DNA of 5,911 nt from Acidobacteriaceae bacterium (lineage in GTDB: Bacteria > Acidobacteriota > Terriglobia > Bryobacterales > Bryobacteraceae), in the NCBI GenBank assembly GCA_019246575.1, contig JAFAQG010000958.1, positions 1 through 5,911 of the forward strand, given 5' to 3'. Below the pieces are notes generated by a model, which did no database searches, was not told the DNA's origin, and saw nothing but the letters and a program-made list of their open reading frames with translations. Each line of letters opens with the position of its first letter. Position 1 is the stretch's first letter. Of the stretch, positions 1 to 5,911 are shown in pieces. The position numbers and the translations under genes were made by a program.

Positions 1-2
1 AT

Positions 3-143
3 TTGGTCGCTTTCATTCAGAATGGACACGCTTTCGCTCGAGTGACGCACCGTCTCAGCGGAGGCATTTTACTGATTTTAATCACGTACGCGAAAACGGC
101 GGGGACAAAACGTCGCCGGCACTCTGGCGTCTCACTTCCATGA
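3..143 (+). CDS. C-terminal end of a probable membrane protein (partial, runs off left edge)
   Basis: This frame is open from the left edge to a TGA at 141-143 and gives 46 residues. In the middle is a hydrophobic run (GGILLILITY, about bases 60-89), followed by a basic tail (KRRRH). That pattern suits a last transmembrane helix with a positively charged cytoplasmic end. The TGA overlaps the ATG of the hydrolase at 140 as ATGA, the classic arrangement of translationally coupled genes in an operon, and the hydrolase has no clear Shine-Dalgarno of its own. I do not recognise the family; several small exporters end in this way. The doubt is that a second frame (starting at base 2) is also open across this stretch, so an open frame alone is weak evidence. 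The overlap and the hydrophobic segment are what support the call. Confidence 0.45.
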   Translation: MVAFIQNGHAFARVTHRLSGGILLILITYAKTAGTKRRRHSGVSLP

Positions 144-748
144 CACACCGAACCGGCGAGCGCCTCAAATTACTCGCAACCCGGAGTGCTGGAATCACCG
201 AAGGCGCCGAAGACCTTACGTTTGAGACGAGCGAGGGACCGCTGGGCGCGCGGTATCACTCGGCGGCCGCACCGACGCCGGCGCTGTTATGGGTATTCGG
301 GGCGGGCGGCGGGCTCGGAGGACCGGCGGGAGGGATGTACGAGCGTCTCGCGCGCCGGCTGGTCCCGTCGGCCGCATCTCTTCAGCTCGATTACAGACGT
401 CCGGGAGATCTTCCGTCCTGTGTTTCCGATGTTTTACTCGGAATCGAATATCTTGGTTCGCGTGGAAATGCCCGCGTAGTCCTGGTCGGGCACTCGTTTG
501 GCGGTGCGGTTGTCATCAACGCCGCAATTGCGACTCAAAAGGCGATCGGCGTGGCCGCGTTGAGCTCACAAACGGCCGGAGTGGGGGATGTGACGCGAAT
601 CAGTCCACGTCCGATCCTATTCGCGCATGGAGAGGATGACGAAGTGCTGCCCGTTCGCTGCTCGCTCGCGCTGTTCCGGCAAGCCCGGCACCCGAAGACT
701 CTGAAACTGTATCCGGGCTGCCGTCATGGGCTGGACGATTGCCGCTAG
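140..748 (+). CDS. Alpha/beta hydrolase, dienelactone-hydrolase/KANL3-Tex30-like, probably shortened by an in-frame amber codon
   Basis: A 202-residue cytoplasmic alpha/beta-hydrolase-fold protein with no signal peptide. A glycine-rich oxyanion-type loop (GAGGGLGGPAGG) follows the first core strand. The nucleophile elbow GHSFGG places the serine at residue 119. The acid is Asp167 in HGEDDEVLP and the catalytic histidine is His196 in CRHGLDD, so the Ser-Asp-His triad is complete. The substrate is unknown; relatives are annotated as dienelactone hydrolase-like or COG3571-type hydrolases. ATG 140 is the only start codon in this frame within the window, and it overlaps the preceding TGA as ATGA. 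The oddity is at the end: the TAG at 746-748 is followed in frame by QLDRDLQEWLTHVL and a TGA at 791-793, which looks like the usual C-terminal helix of this family (HGL, then a short acidic stretch, then a Leu-rich EWL helix). The annotated product therefore probably lacks about 14 residues. All catalytic residues precede the stop, so activity may survive. Confidence 0.85.
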   Translation: MTHRTGERLKLLATRSAGITEGAEDLTFETSEGPLGARYHSAAAPTPALLWVFGAGGGLGGPAGGMYERLARRLVPSAASLQLDYRRPGDLPSCVSDVLLGIEYLGSRGNARVVLVGHSFGGAVVINAAIATQKAIGVAALSSQTAGVGDVTRISPRPILFAHGEDDEVLPVRCSLALFRQARHPKTLKLYPGCRHGLDDCR

Positions 749-793
749 CAACTTGATCGCGACTTGCAGGAATGGTTGACGCATGTACTGTGA
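749..793 (+). pseudogene. Severed C-terminal tail of the hydrolase beyond the amber codon
   Basis: Immediately after the TAG the same frame encodes 14 residues, QLDRDLQEWLTHVL, and then TGA. The segment has the amphipathic spacing and the Glu-Trp-Leu motif expected for the last helix of alpha/beta hydrolases of this type, where the HGL histidine motif is followed by a helix ending the domain. I infer that a sense codon one base from TAG (for example CAG, GAG or AAG) once stood at 746-748. A sequencing error at this base would look the same. Confidence 0.5.
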
Positions 794-874
794 ATGAGGC
801 ATTCCAGCGCCACGCCCCGCCACGCCCAAGTTCCGTCGTAACCACGCCCTCGCTCGTCGCTCAGAAAGTGTCTT
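794..874. other. Convergent intergenic spacer between hydrolase and SIR2-STAND gene
   Basis: This short spacer separates the 3' ends of the hydrolase (+) and the SIR2-STAND gene (-). I see no gene, and no hairpin followed by a T tract that would make a convincing intrinsic terminator for either strand. The only structure worth recording is a three-fold direct repeat, listed separately, and a weak 5-bp hairpin (GAATG/CATTC, 792-804). Confidence 0.6.
810..849. repeat. Three exact copies of CCACGCCC
   Basis: The octamer CCACGCCC occurs at 810-817, 820-827 and 842-849, with starts 10 and 22 bases apart, close to one and two helical turns. On the minus strand, the sense of the SIR2-STAND gene, it reads GGGCGTGG just beyond the stop codon. 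It could be a protein-binding cluster, a remnant of a small repeat, or chance in GC-rich spacer. No function can be assigned. Confidence 0.4.
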
Positions 875-3800
875 TTATTGTTTTCGAAATGATGCGGGAA
901 GCGCTTCGCTGATGACATCCGGGAGGTCAAGCGCGGCCGCGCGATTCCACTCGGCGTGATATGCCTCGCCGCCCATAGTAGTTTTTGCGCGTTCGAGTGC
1001 CGCCTCACGTTGCGCGACGAGTGCGGGGGGCAACGCGTAGCCGTACGCGCCCCGAATCTTCGCGGCGGCACTCACCAGGAACACGGCGTTGGCATCGTTC
1101 CCCAGGTTTGCATTCATCAGAGCCAGCAGTTCGAGGGCTTCAGAGATCCCACGCGTATCGTCGACTCCTCGGGCCAGCATCATCGCCTCTTTCAGCCGGT
1201 TCGTCGCGCTCTCATAGTCTCCGGCTTGTACAGCTGCCCAGCCCAAGGTACGGAGCGAATCCGCGGAACACTTGTTGTCGACCAGCTTTCGGCGAATCTC
1301 GAGAGCAATACTCGCGCTGTTCTTTGCCTCTTGCAGTGGCCGCCCTGAAGCGATGTAAGCGCGTGCCAGCGAATCGAGCGCAAACGCACGTTCCCGATCG
1401 TTATGCGCCGCTTCGAACTGATTCAGCGCCTCGCGGAGGCGTGCGATGGCTGTTTCGTTATCGCCCCTCCCGAGCGCAATAAAGCCCAGATTGTAAGTGG
1501 CGACGGCCGCATTCCGGGGATTGCCATTCGCGACTTCGAGGGTGCGGCACCGTTCCTGCCGCTCCTGTGCCGTTTTGAAATCGCCCTTCATCATCGCTAC
1601 CAACCCGAGCCCGCTTAACGCGTCCGCCATTTCAACAGAGTCTTGGCGGGCTTCGGCGATATGCCAGCATTGCTCGAAGAAAGTTTCGGCGCCCGCGAAA
1701 TCTCCCATGCGGTACTTCAGCATGCCCGCGCCGCTCAACAAACGGCATTTTAGTTCGGGCGCAGACTCCGTACCGGGGATGGCGAGAACCTTGTTTGCCA
1801 AGCTGAGACCTTCCGTGTAGTACGCGCGGATTTCGAGAAACCGCCAAAGCCCAACCATGATGCGCAGCGCTATCTCAGGTAGCGTGGTGTCGCGCGCCCA
1901 CCCGATCGCCTGACGGAAGTTGTCCAACTCCGGCTGCAGGGCATCGAGAGTCTTACGCTGCTCCCCCGTCAGAAATTTAGGCGCGGCTTCTTCGGCGAGA
2001 CGAAGGAACCACCGGGCATGACGTTCCTGCTGCGACTGTATCTCGTCAAGTGTACGTTCTTGCTGCATACATTGGCGGATGGGATCGAGGAAACGAAAGC
2101 GCGATCTTCCGCCGGCTTCGCTGCGTACGAAAAGCGAGCTGTCTACCAGTTCTGACGTCAAATCTTTGACATCATTCGACTGAAGAGCCGGATCGCAGAC
2201 CGCGCCGGCAGCCTCAAGCGTCCATCCGCCCACGAACACCGACATGTCGCGCACAAATTGTTGCGAACGCGGCGCCAGCAGCCTATAGCTCCATTCAATG
2301 GCGGCGCTCAGGGTCTTCCAGTGGCTTAGATGGGACTCTTTGATCTGTTCGTTCAGCAATTGGGCCGTTTCATCGCTCATTTCGGCCGGACTCCTGATAG
2401 TGAGGCGCGCCGCTGCAATTTCAATGGCTAGCGGAATGCCTGCGAGCGCGGTGCAGATGCCGGCTACGTATTTTGCGTTACTGTCATCCAGGGCAAAGTC
2501 GGGACACCGTCGCTTGGCTCTCTGGATAAAGAGCTGTACCGCGCTGCTTTTGGCGATATCCGAGGCGCTCGCATCTGCGCTCGCCGGCACAGCAAGAGGG
2601 CTCACCGGATACACGGATTCGTATGCAGATCCCAGCACTCTCCGGCTGGTCACAAGAATTTTCAGCAACGAACATTCGCCCAGTATGGAGCCGGCCAGTT
2701 CCGAAACTGCTTCGGTCAGGTGTTCGCACGTGTCGAGTATTAGTAGATGCTTGCCTGAACGGAAATAAGCGAGCAGCGATTCATGAGGAGGATGTTTCGG
2801 GAGCTCCGGAACACCCAGTTCCTTGCCGATGCGCGAGGGCAGCAGATTTCTGTCCTCACGCTGTATCTGCAGGTCGGACAGCGGCACGAACCCGACTCCG
2901 CGCGAAAAGTGCGATTTCACTCTATTTGCGACTTCCACGGCGATTCTTGTCTTTCCGCAGCCGCCTGCGCCGAGGATTGTGATGAGGCGGTCCGCTGCCG
3001 AGTCCCCCGTAAGACGCGACGCGAGCTCTGCGATGTCCGCCTCCCGTCCGACTGTCTCATTGCCTAAGTCGGGTATTTTGTCGCGCCGCGGCCGGGGAAA
3101 CACGGTTTCCATCTGTTCCGCCAGGTAAGTCAGAATGCTCTCTACTGCACCGTGTTGTCCTTTGGGATACCAGATGGGAGTGATCGATAACTCGGCGAGT
3201 TCGTTCCTGCGCTTCTCGATTGAAGCTGCGCTTTGGTCCGGACTGCCTCCGTCCGGCTTCTCAACGATCGCAAAGTGCTGGATATGTTCGGAATATTGCT
3301 TGCTGATTTGACGAAGCGTCCGCATGGTCCGGTCCTGAGCCAGACTGCAGCCAACGAACAAGATGCAGCGGGATTTCAGAAGCAGTCCGAGGAGTTCAGG
3401 CAGCGGCCTGCTCATATCGATCGACTTGGGGTCGGAGTGACCATACGCTTTTTCGTATTCGAGTAATGTGAGGACGCGGTGATCAGGGTGTTCCCAGTCG
3501 CCGTGCAGTTTCAGAACAAAGGGTTGTCCCTGGTTCAGAGCTTCGACTGCGTACTGCGGGTCGCCTCCGCAGAAGCACCGAAGCTCAATCCCGTTCTGAC
3601 GAAAACAGGTCTCGAGTACGCGATCGAAGTTTGTCGTGACGACCCGGGCAGATGGGAACCGAGTAAGTTGGTCGACGGCTCCGCTCAGGCCTTTACTCGA
3701 AAGATTCGAATGTCCGAACGCCTTTGCCATTTTGCTCTGGAACACGCCGTATGGCAGTGCGTTAGTCAGATCGGACGCCGCTTCCTCATACTCGTTCGAT

Positions 3801-4024
3801 GCGAGCCGGGTGTTGATCTTATCCTGCAGTTGCGGCCGGTTGCCAACACAAGCTTTCAGAAATTCACCCCACAACGGGAAACCAAACGGTTTAGAGAGTC
3901 CTGCGCCGACGAAGGGGATGACAATGCGGTCGGGGTTCTTGCAGCGATCGACAAGTAAGGGCAATGAATCCTGGTTGTCGGGATCGTTGCCCAGCGTGTT
4001 CTGTATGTCAGCGTCGGAGATCAT
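875..4024 (-). CDS. SIR2-domain STAND ATPase with TPR repeats, putative NAD-depleting anti-phage sensor
   Basis: A 1049-residue three-part protein. Residues about 30-305 form a SIR2-like NADase domain: VGAGLSKPFGFPLW (39-52) is the NAD-binding motif, TTNFD (130-134) carries the key Asn132, KLHGD (172-176) the catalytic His174, and FVGCSLAQD (223-231) the late SIR2_2 motif. Residues about 324-650 are an NB-ARC/STAND ATPase of the COG3903 style: VGRE (325-328), Walker A GAGGCGKT (352-359), Walker B LLILD (Asp431) continuing TCEHL, the sensor-like TSRRVL (459-464), the GIPLAIEIAAARL motif (529-541), then a winged-helix region. Residues about 690-970 are helical TPR-like repeats (YRMGDFAGAE, LVAMMKGDFKTAQ, GRGDNETAI, AVQAGDYESA), followed by a tail typical of this ATPase family. 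By analogy with Avs5, DSR2 and ThsA, the TPR part may sense a trigger, the ATPase oligomerise, and the SIR2 domain hydrolyse NAD+ to abort infection; this is inference. No membrane segment is seen. GGAAG lies 7 bases before the ATG, and no in-frame start exists close upstream. The gene stands alone, divergent from ispG. Confidence 0.9.
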   Translation of the reverse strand: MISDADIQNTLGNDPDNQDSLPLLVDRCKNPDRIVIPFVGAGLSKPFGFPLWGEFLKACVGNRPQLQDKINTRLASNEYEEAASDLTNALPYGVFQSKMAKAFGHSNLSSKGLSGAVDQLTRFPSARVVTTNFDRVLETCFRQNGIELRCFCGGDPQYAVEALNQGQPFVLKLHGDWEHPDHRVLTLLEYEKAYGHSDPKSIDMSRPLPELLGLLLKSRCILFVGCSLAQDRTMRTLRQISKQYSEHIQHFAIVEKPDGGSPDQSAASIEKRRNELAELSITPIWYPKGQHGAVESILTYLAEQMETVFPRPRRDKIPDLGNETVGREADIAELASRLTGDSAADRLITILGAGGCGKTRIAVEVANRVKSHFSRGVGFVPLSDLQIQREDRNLLPSRIGKELGVPELPKHPPHESLLAYFRSGKHLLILDTCEHLTEAVSELAGSILGECSLLKILVTSRRVLGSAYESVYPVSPLAVPASADASASDIAKSSAVQLFIQRAKRRCPDFALDDSNAKYVAGICTALAGIPLAIEIAAARLTIRSPAEMSDETAQLLNEQIKESHLSHWKTLSAAIEWSYRLLAPRSQQFVRDMSVFVGGWTLEAAGAVCDPALQSNDVKDLTSELVDSSLFVRSEAGGRSRFRFLDPIRQCMQQERTLDEIQSQQERHARWFLRLAEEAAPKFLTGEQRKTLDALQPELDNFRQAIGWARDTTLPEIALRIMVGLWRFLEIRAYYTEGLSLANKVLAIPGTESAPELKCRLLSGAGMLKYRMGDFAGAETFFEQCWHIAEARQDSVEMADALSGLGLVAMMKGDFKTAQERQERCRTLEVANGNPRNAAVATYNLGFIALGRGDNETAIARLREALNQFEAAHNDRERAFALDSLARAYIASGRPLQEAKNSASIALEIRRKLVDNKCSADSLRTLGWAAVQAGDYESATNRLKEAMMLARGVDDTRGISEALELLALMNANLGNDANAVFLVSAAAKIRGAYGYALPPALVAQREAALERAKTTMGGEAYHAEWNRAAALDLPDVISEALPASFRKQ

Positions 4025-4184
4025 GCACGAGCTTCCAGCTGTTAGAAGATGAACACCAACATAGCGTGTGGACGTTAGCCGATGCGGCAGTCATTATCGC
4101 GTCGAGGAGCTTCGGGAAGGCGGTGTTTCGAAAGGGTACGCATTCTGAAATCGGTAAGGCGACTTCGGGGTAGCGCCATTCCAC

Positions 4185-4193
4185 TGATAAAAT
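4185..4193 (+). promoter_or_regulatory. Candidate extended -10 promoter for ispG
   Basis: The sequence TGATAAAAT matches an extended -10 element (TGn followed by TAAAAT at 4188-4193). It is the most AT-rich point of the spacer. No good -35 hexamer lies 16-18 bases upstream, which is tolerated by extended -10 promoters. A start about 7 bases downstream would fall near 4200, placing the inverted repeat at the very 5' end of a leader of roughly 150 bases. This is prediction by eye only. Confidence 0.35.
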
Positions 4194-4196
4194 GGA

Positions 4197-4277
4197 AGTT
4201 CGTTCCAATCGAAGGGCTTTGGTCCGAGGAGCGCAAAGGGCGCGGATACGCGCCACCATACAGCAAAGGAACGAACT
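4197..4277 (+). promoter_or_regulatory. Structured inverted-repeat element in the ispG leader
   Basis: A perfect 10-bp inverted repeat, AGTTCGTTCC (4197-4206) and GGAACGAACT (4268-4277), encloses 61 bases that contain two adjacent smaller hairpins. These are CTTTG/CAAAG (4217-4221 with 4234-4238) and an all-GC stem, GGCGCG-GATA-CGCGCC (4239-4254). Together they can be drawn as a three-way junction. The right arm overlaps an AAGGA (4266-4270) placed 9 bases before a tiny Met-Ala-stop frame (ATG at 4280, TAG at 4286). It does not match any riboswitch class I know. It could be a leader RNA controlling ispG, a short non-autonomous repeat, or a chance fold. Confidence 0.4.
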
Positions 4278-4351
4278 GTATGGCTTAGGGCGGCGCGCCT
4301 GATACCGCGACGCGTTTTGCGCCGTTCCGCGAGAGAGGAGAGGTGTCGTAG

Positions 4352-5596
4352 ATGGCTGCTTTGCCGCGCCGGAGATCGGTCGCTGTCGACGTGGGAGGAG
4401 TGAAAGTTGGCGGCGGGAATCCGATTGTCGTGCAGTCCATGACGAATACGGATACGGCGGACACGGCGTCGACGGTGAACCAAGCGATAGAGCTGGCGCG
4501 CGCCGGGTCGGAGCTGGTTCGGGTGACGGTAAATACCGAAGAAGCGGCGCAGGCTGTTCCGAGGATTGTCGACACTCTGCGTAGCTTCGGCGTAAATGTT
4601 CCGATTGTCGGCGACTTCCATTACAACGGCCACATTCTGCTGAAGAAGTATCCGGAATGCGCGCGTGCGTTAGCGAAGTACCGTATCAATCCGGGCAATG
4701 TGAACATCGGGCGCAAGCAGGACGATAATTTTCGGACGATGATCGAGGCCGCGATCGACTACGACCGGCCGGTGCGCATCGGCGTGAACTGGGGATCGCT
4801 CGATTCGGTTCTGCTGACGCGGATGATGGACGAGAATTCGAGAGCGCCCGAGCCGCTGGATGCGATGGAAGTGACGATGCGGGCGATTGTCGAAAGCGCA
4901 TTGCGCAGCGCGGAGGCGGCGGAGCGGTATGGCCTCGCTCACGACAAAATCATTTTGAGCGCGAAGGTCAGCAATGTGCAGGATCTGGTGCATGTGTACG
5001 AGATGCTGGCGGCGCGTTGCGATTATCCGCTGCATGTCGGGTTGACGGAAGCGGGATTGGGATCGAAGGGGATTGTCGCGACCACGGCGGCGCTTTCACT
5101 GTTACTGCAGCAAGGAATCGGGGATACGATTCGCGCGTCGCTGACACCGCTACCAAACGGCGATCGCACCGAAGAGGTCATCGTGTGCCAGCAGATTCTG
5201 CAAGCTTTGAATCTGCGCAGCTTCACGCCGCAGGTGGCGGCATGTCCGGGGTGTGGAAGGACGACCAGCACGTTTTTCCAGGACATGGCGGACCAGATTC
5301 AGACGTATCTGCGCGAGCAGATGCCGGTATGGCGGGAGAAGTACACGGGCGTCGAGGAGATGCGAGTTGCGGTGATGGGATGCGTGGTAAATGGGCCAGG
5401 CGAATCTAAACACGCCAACATCGGGATTTCGCTGCCGGGCACGTTTGAGAAGCCAGTTGCGCCCGTCTACGTGGACGGAAAACTCGCGACGACGTTGCGG
5501 GGCGACGGCATTGTTGCGGAGTTCCGTGCGATCCTGGACGACTACGTGGCGCAGCGGTACGGGGTAGTTGAGCCGGTTGCAGAGACGGTAGGGTAG
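4352..5596 (+). CDS. ispG: 4-hydroxy-3-methylbut-2-en-1-yl diphosphate synthase (IspG/GcpE)
   Basis: IspG is the cytoplasmic [4Fe-4S] enzyme that converts the cyclic diphosphate MEcPP to HMBPP, the second-to-last step of the MEP (non-mevalonate) isoprenoid pathway, taking electrons from flavodoxin or ferredoxin. The 414-residue product carries the family landmarks in order: [11 protein letters not shown] near the N-terminus, [42 protein letters not shown] and [10 protein letters not shown] in the TIM-barrel part. The cluster ligands are in the C-terminal part: Cys298 and Cys301 (ACPGCGRTT), Cys344 and Glu351 ([10 protein letters not shown]). The protein is longer than the E. coli enzyme (372 residues). 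Part of the difference is about 11 extra residues between the second and third cysteines, as in the longer bacterial subtype. The start is secure: a TAG lies directly before ATG 4352 in frame, and GGAGAGG (4337-4343) is a good ribosome site. The gene is divergent from the SIR2-STAND gene and convergent with the UPF0182 gene. Confidence 0.97.
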   Translation: MAALPRRRSVAVDVGGVKVGGGNPIVVQSMTNTDTADTASTVNQAIELARAGSELVRVTVNTEEAAQAVPRIVDTLRSFGVNVPIVGDFHYNGHILLKKYPECARALAKYRINPGNVNIGRKQDDNFRTMIEAAIDYDRPVRIGVNWGSLDSVLLTRMMDENSRAPEPLDAMEVTMRAIVESALRSAEAAERYGLAHDKIILSAKVSNVQDLVHVYEMLAARCDYPLHVGLTEAGLGSKGIVATTAALSLLLQQGIGDTIRASLTPLPNGDRTEEVIVCQQILQALNLRSFTPQVAACPGCGRTTSTFFQDMADQIQTYLREQMPVWREKYTGVEEMRVAVMGCVVNGPGESKHANIGISLPGTFEKPVAPVYVDGKLATTLRGDGIVAEFRAILDDYVAQRYGVVEPVAETVG

Positions 5597-5614
5597 ATCG
5601 CGGTTGAGTCTGCC

Positions 5615-5911
5615 TCAGCGTTGAACCAGCGACTGAATTGCGTCTAATTCTTTGCCGGCGTCGGCCCACTTGCCTTGCGAGCTGAGTTCGCGATAGCGGC
5701 GCAGGTGATCGCGGATTTGCTGTAAAGTCTGGACTGCCTGATTCGAGGGCTGTTGGACAGAGGGAGCAGCTTGGGGTGCGCCGGCAGTCTGAGGGGGCGC
5801 AGGCTGGTTCGGCTGTGGTTGGGGCGGCGCTGTGCCTCCAAGCTCGGCAATCAGCTGTGACAACGCCTGCTCGTAGGTGTCCTGATACACAAGCCGGTTG
5901 CCCATGGCCAG
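5615..5911 (-). CDS. UPF0182 (COG1615) family protein, C-terminal end (partial, runs off right edge)
   Basis: Only the last 98 codons are in view. The frame is open through the right edge (it reads Leu-Ala before the Met-Gly of GNRLVYQDTYEQAL), so the internal ATG at 5905 is not the true start. The visible part has the conserved block GNRLVYQDTYEQALSQLI seen near the end of UPF0182 proteins. After it comes a Pro/Gln/Ala-rich linker of about 35 residues, then a terminal helical segment (QQIRDHLRRYRELSSQGKWA and on) typical of the family's last domain. Full-length members are large proteins of roughly 900-1000 residues with several N-terminal membrane helices and a long extracytoplasmic part; their function is unknown. 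The stop codon (TGA, 5615-5617) is 18 bases from the ispG stop on the opposite strand, so the two genes converge with almost no spacer. Confidence 0.8.
   Translation of the reverse strand: MAMGNRLVYQDTYEQALSQLIAELGGTAPPQPQPNQPAPPQTAGAPQAAPSVQQPSNQAVQTLQQIRDHLRRYRELSSQGKWADAGKELDAIQSLVQR

Larger units (their letters stand above)
4025..4351. other. Divergent intergenic region between SIR2-STAND gene and ispG (327 bp)
   Basis: No credible gene was found here on either strand; the open frames that cross it have no recognisable motifs and run antisense into, or stop just before, ispG. The left third must hold the promoter of the SIR2-STAND gene. The only -10-like hexamer I see on the minus strand is GATAAT (4093-4098), without a matching -35 element, so I do not call a promoter there. 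The right half holds a candidate extended -10 for ispG and a structured inverted-repeat element, listed separately. A perfect GGCGCGCC palindrome lies at 4292-4299. Confidence 0.6.

Noticed and set aside
792..804. GAATG-AGG-CATTC hairpin after the hydrolase as an intrinsic terminator
   Set aside because: The stem is only 5 bp with a 3-base loop and there is no following T tract.
2298..2768. 156-codon plus-strand frame within the SIR2-STAND gene
   Set aside because: It is antisense to the ATPase domain, whose Walker and GxP motifs clearly show the minus-strand frame is the real one.
4093..4098. GATAAT on the minus strand as the -10 box of the SIR2-STAND gene
   Set aside because: No -35-like hexamer or extended -10 TG is found at the right distance, so a single hexamer match is not enough.
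4197..4277. Integron attC site or CRISPR repeat
   Set aside because: The arms do not carry the RYYYAAC/GTTRRRY core pattern of attC, and there is only one repeat pair with no regular spacer array.
4094..4633. 179-codon open frame antisense to the start of ispG and across the ispG leader
   Set aside because: It overlaps the strongly supported IspG coding region on the opposite strand, has no recognisable motif and is arginine-rich in the way antisense frames of GC-rich genes are.
5605..5617. TGAG/CTCA inverted repeat between ispG and the UPF0182 gene as a bidirectional terminator
   Set aside because: The stem is only 4 bp, it overlaps the UPF0182 stop codon and lacks T tracts on either side.

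Overview
The window reads like a stretch of bacterial chromosome of moderately high GC, with a single large defence-type gene set among housekeeping genes. I cannot fix the taxon from sequence alone. A long-form IspG next to a UPF0182 membrane protein, plus the general codon style, makes an Acidobacteriota-like (Solibacter/Bryobacter-type) soil bacterium my best guess, at low to moderate confidence.

Layout from left to right. (1) Bases 3-143 (+) are probably the last 46 codons of a membrane protein. Its TGA overlaps the next ATG as ATGA. (2) Bases 140-748 (+) encode a small alpha/beta hydrolase of the dienelactone-hydrolase/KANL3-Tex30 type with an intact Ser-Asp-His triad. It stops at a TAG, but the reading frame after the TAG continues to look like the family C-terminus as far as a TGA at 791-793. 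(3) Bases 749-874 are a short convergent intergenic region with three copies of CCACGCCC. (4) Bases 875-4024 (-) encode a 1049-residue protein with an N-terminal SIR2-like NADase domain, a central NB-ARC/STAND-type P-loop ATPase, and C-terminal TPR-like repeats. (5) Bases 4025-4351 are a divergent intergenic region. It carries a candidate extended -10 promoter and a 10-bp perfect inverted repeat enclosing two smaller hairpins, which together would form a structured leader for ispG. (6) Bases 4352-5596 (+) encode IspG of the MEP isoprenoid pathway. (7) Bases 5615-5911 (-) are the C-terminal end of a UPF0182 (COG1615) protein that runs off the right edge, convergent with ispG.

The main item of interest is the SIR2-STAND-TPR gene. 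It joins an NAD-consuming effector to the ATPase-TPR chassis that usually sits behind DNA-binding or cyclase domains in bacterial regulators. It stands alone, with no transposase, integrase or other defence gene in view. By analogy with Avs5, DSR2 and Thoeris ThsA, it is a candidate single-gene abortive-infection (anti-phage) system. That function is inferred from architecture, not shown by the window.
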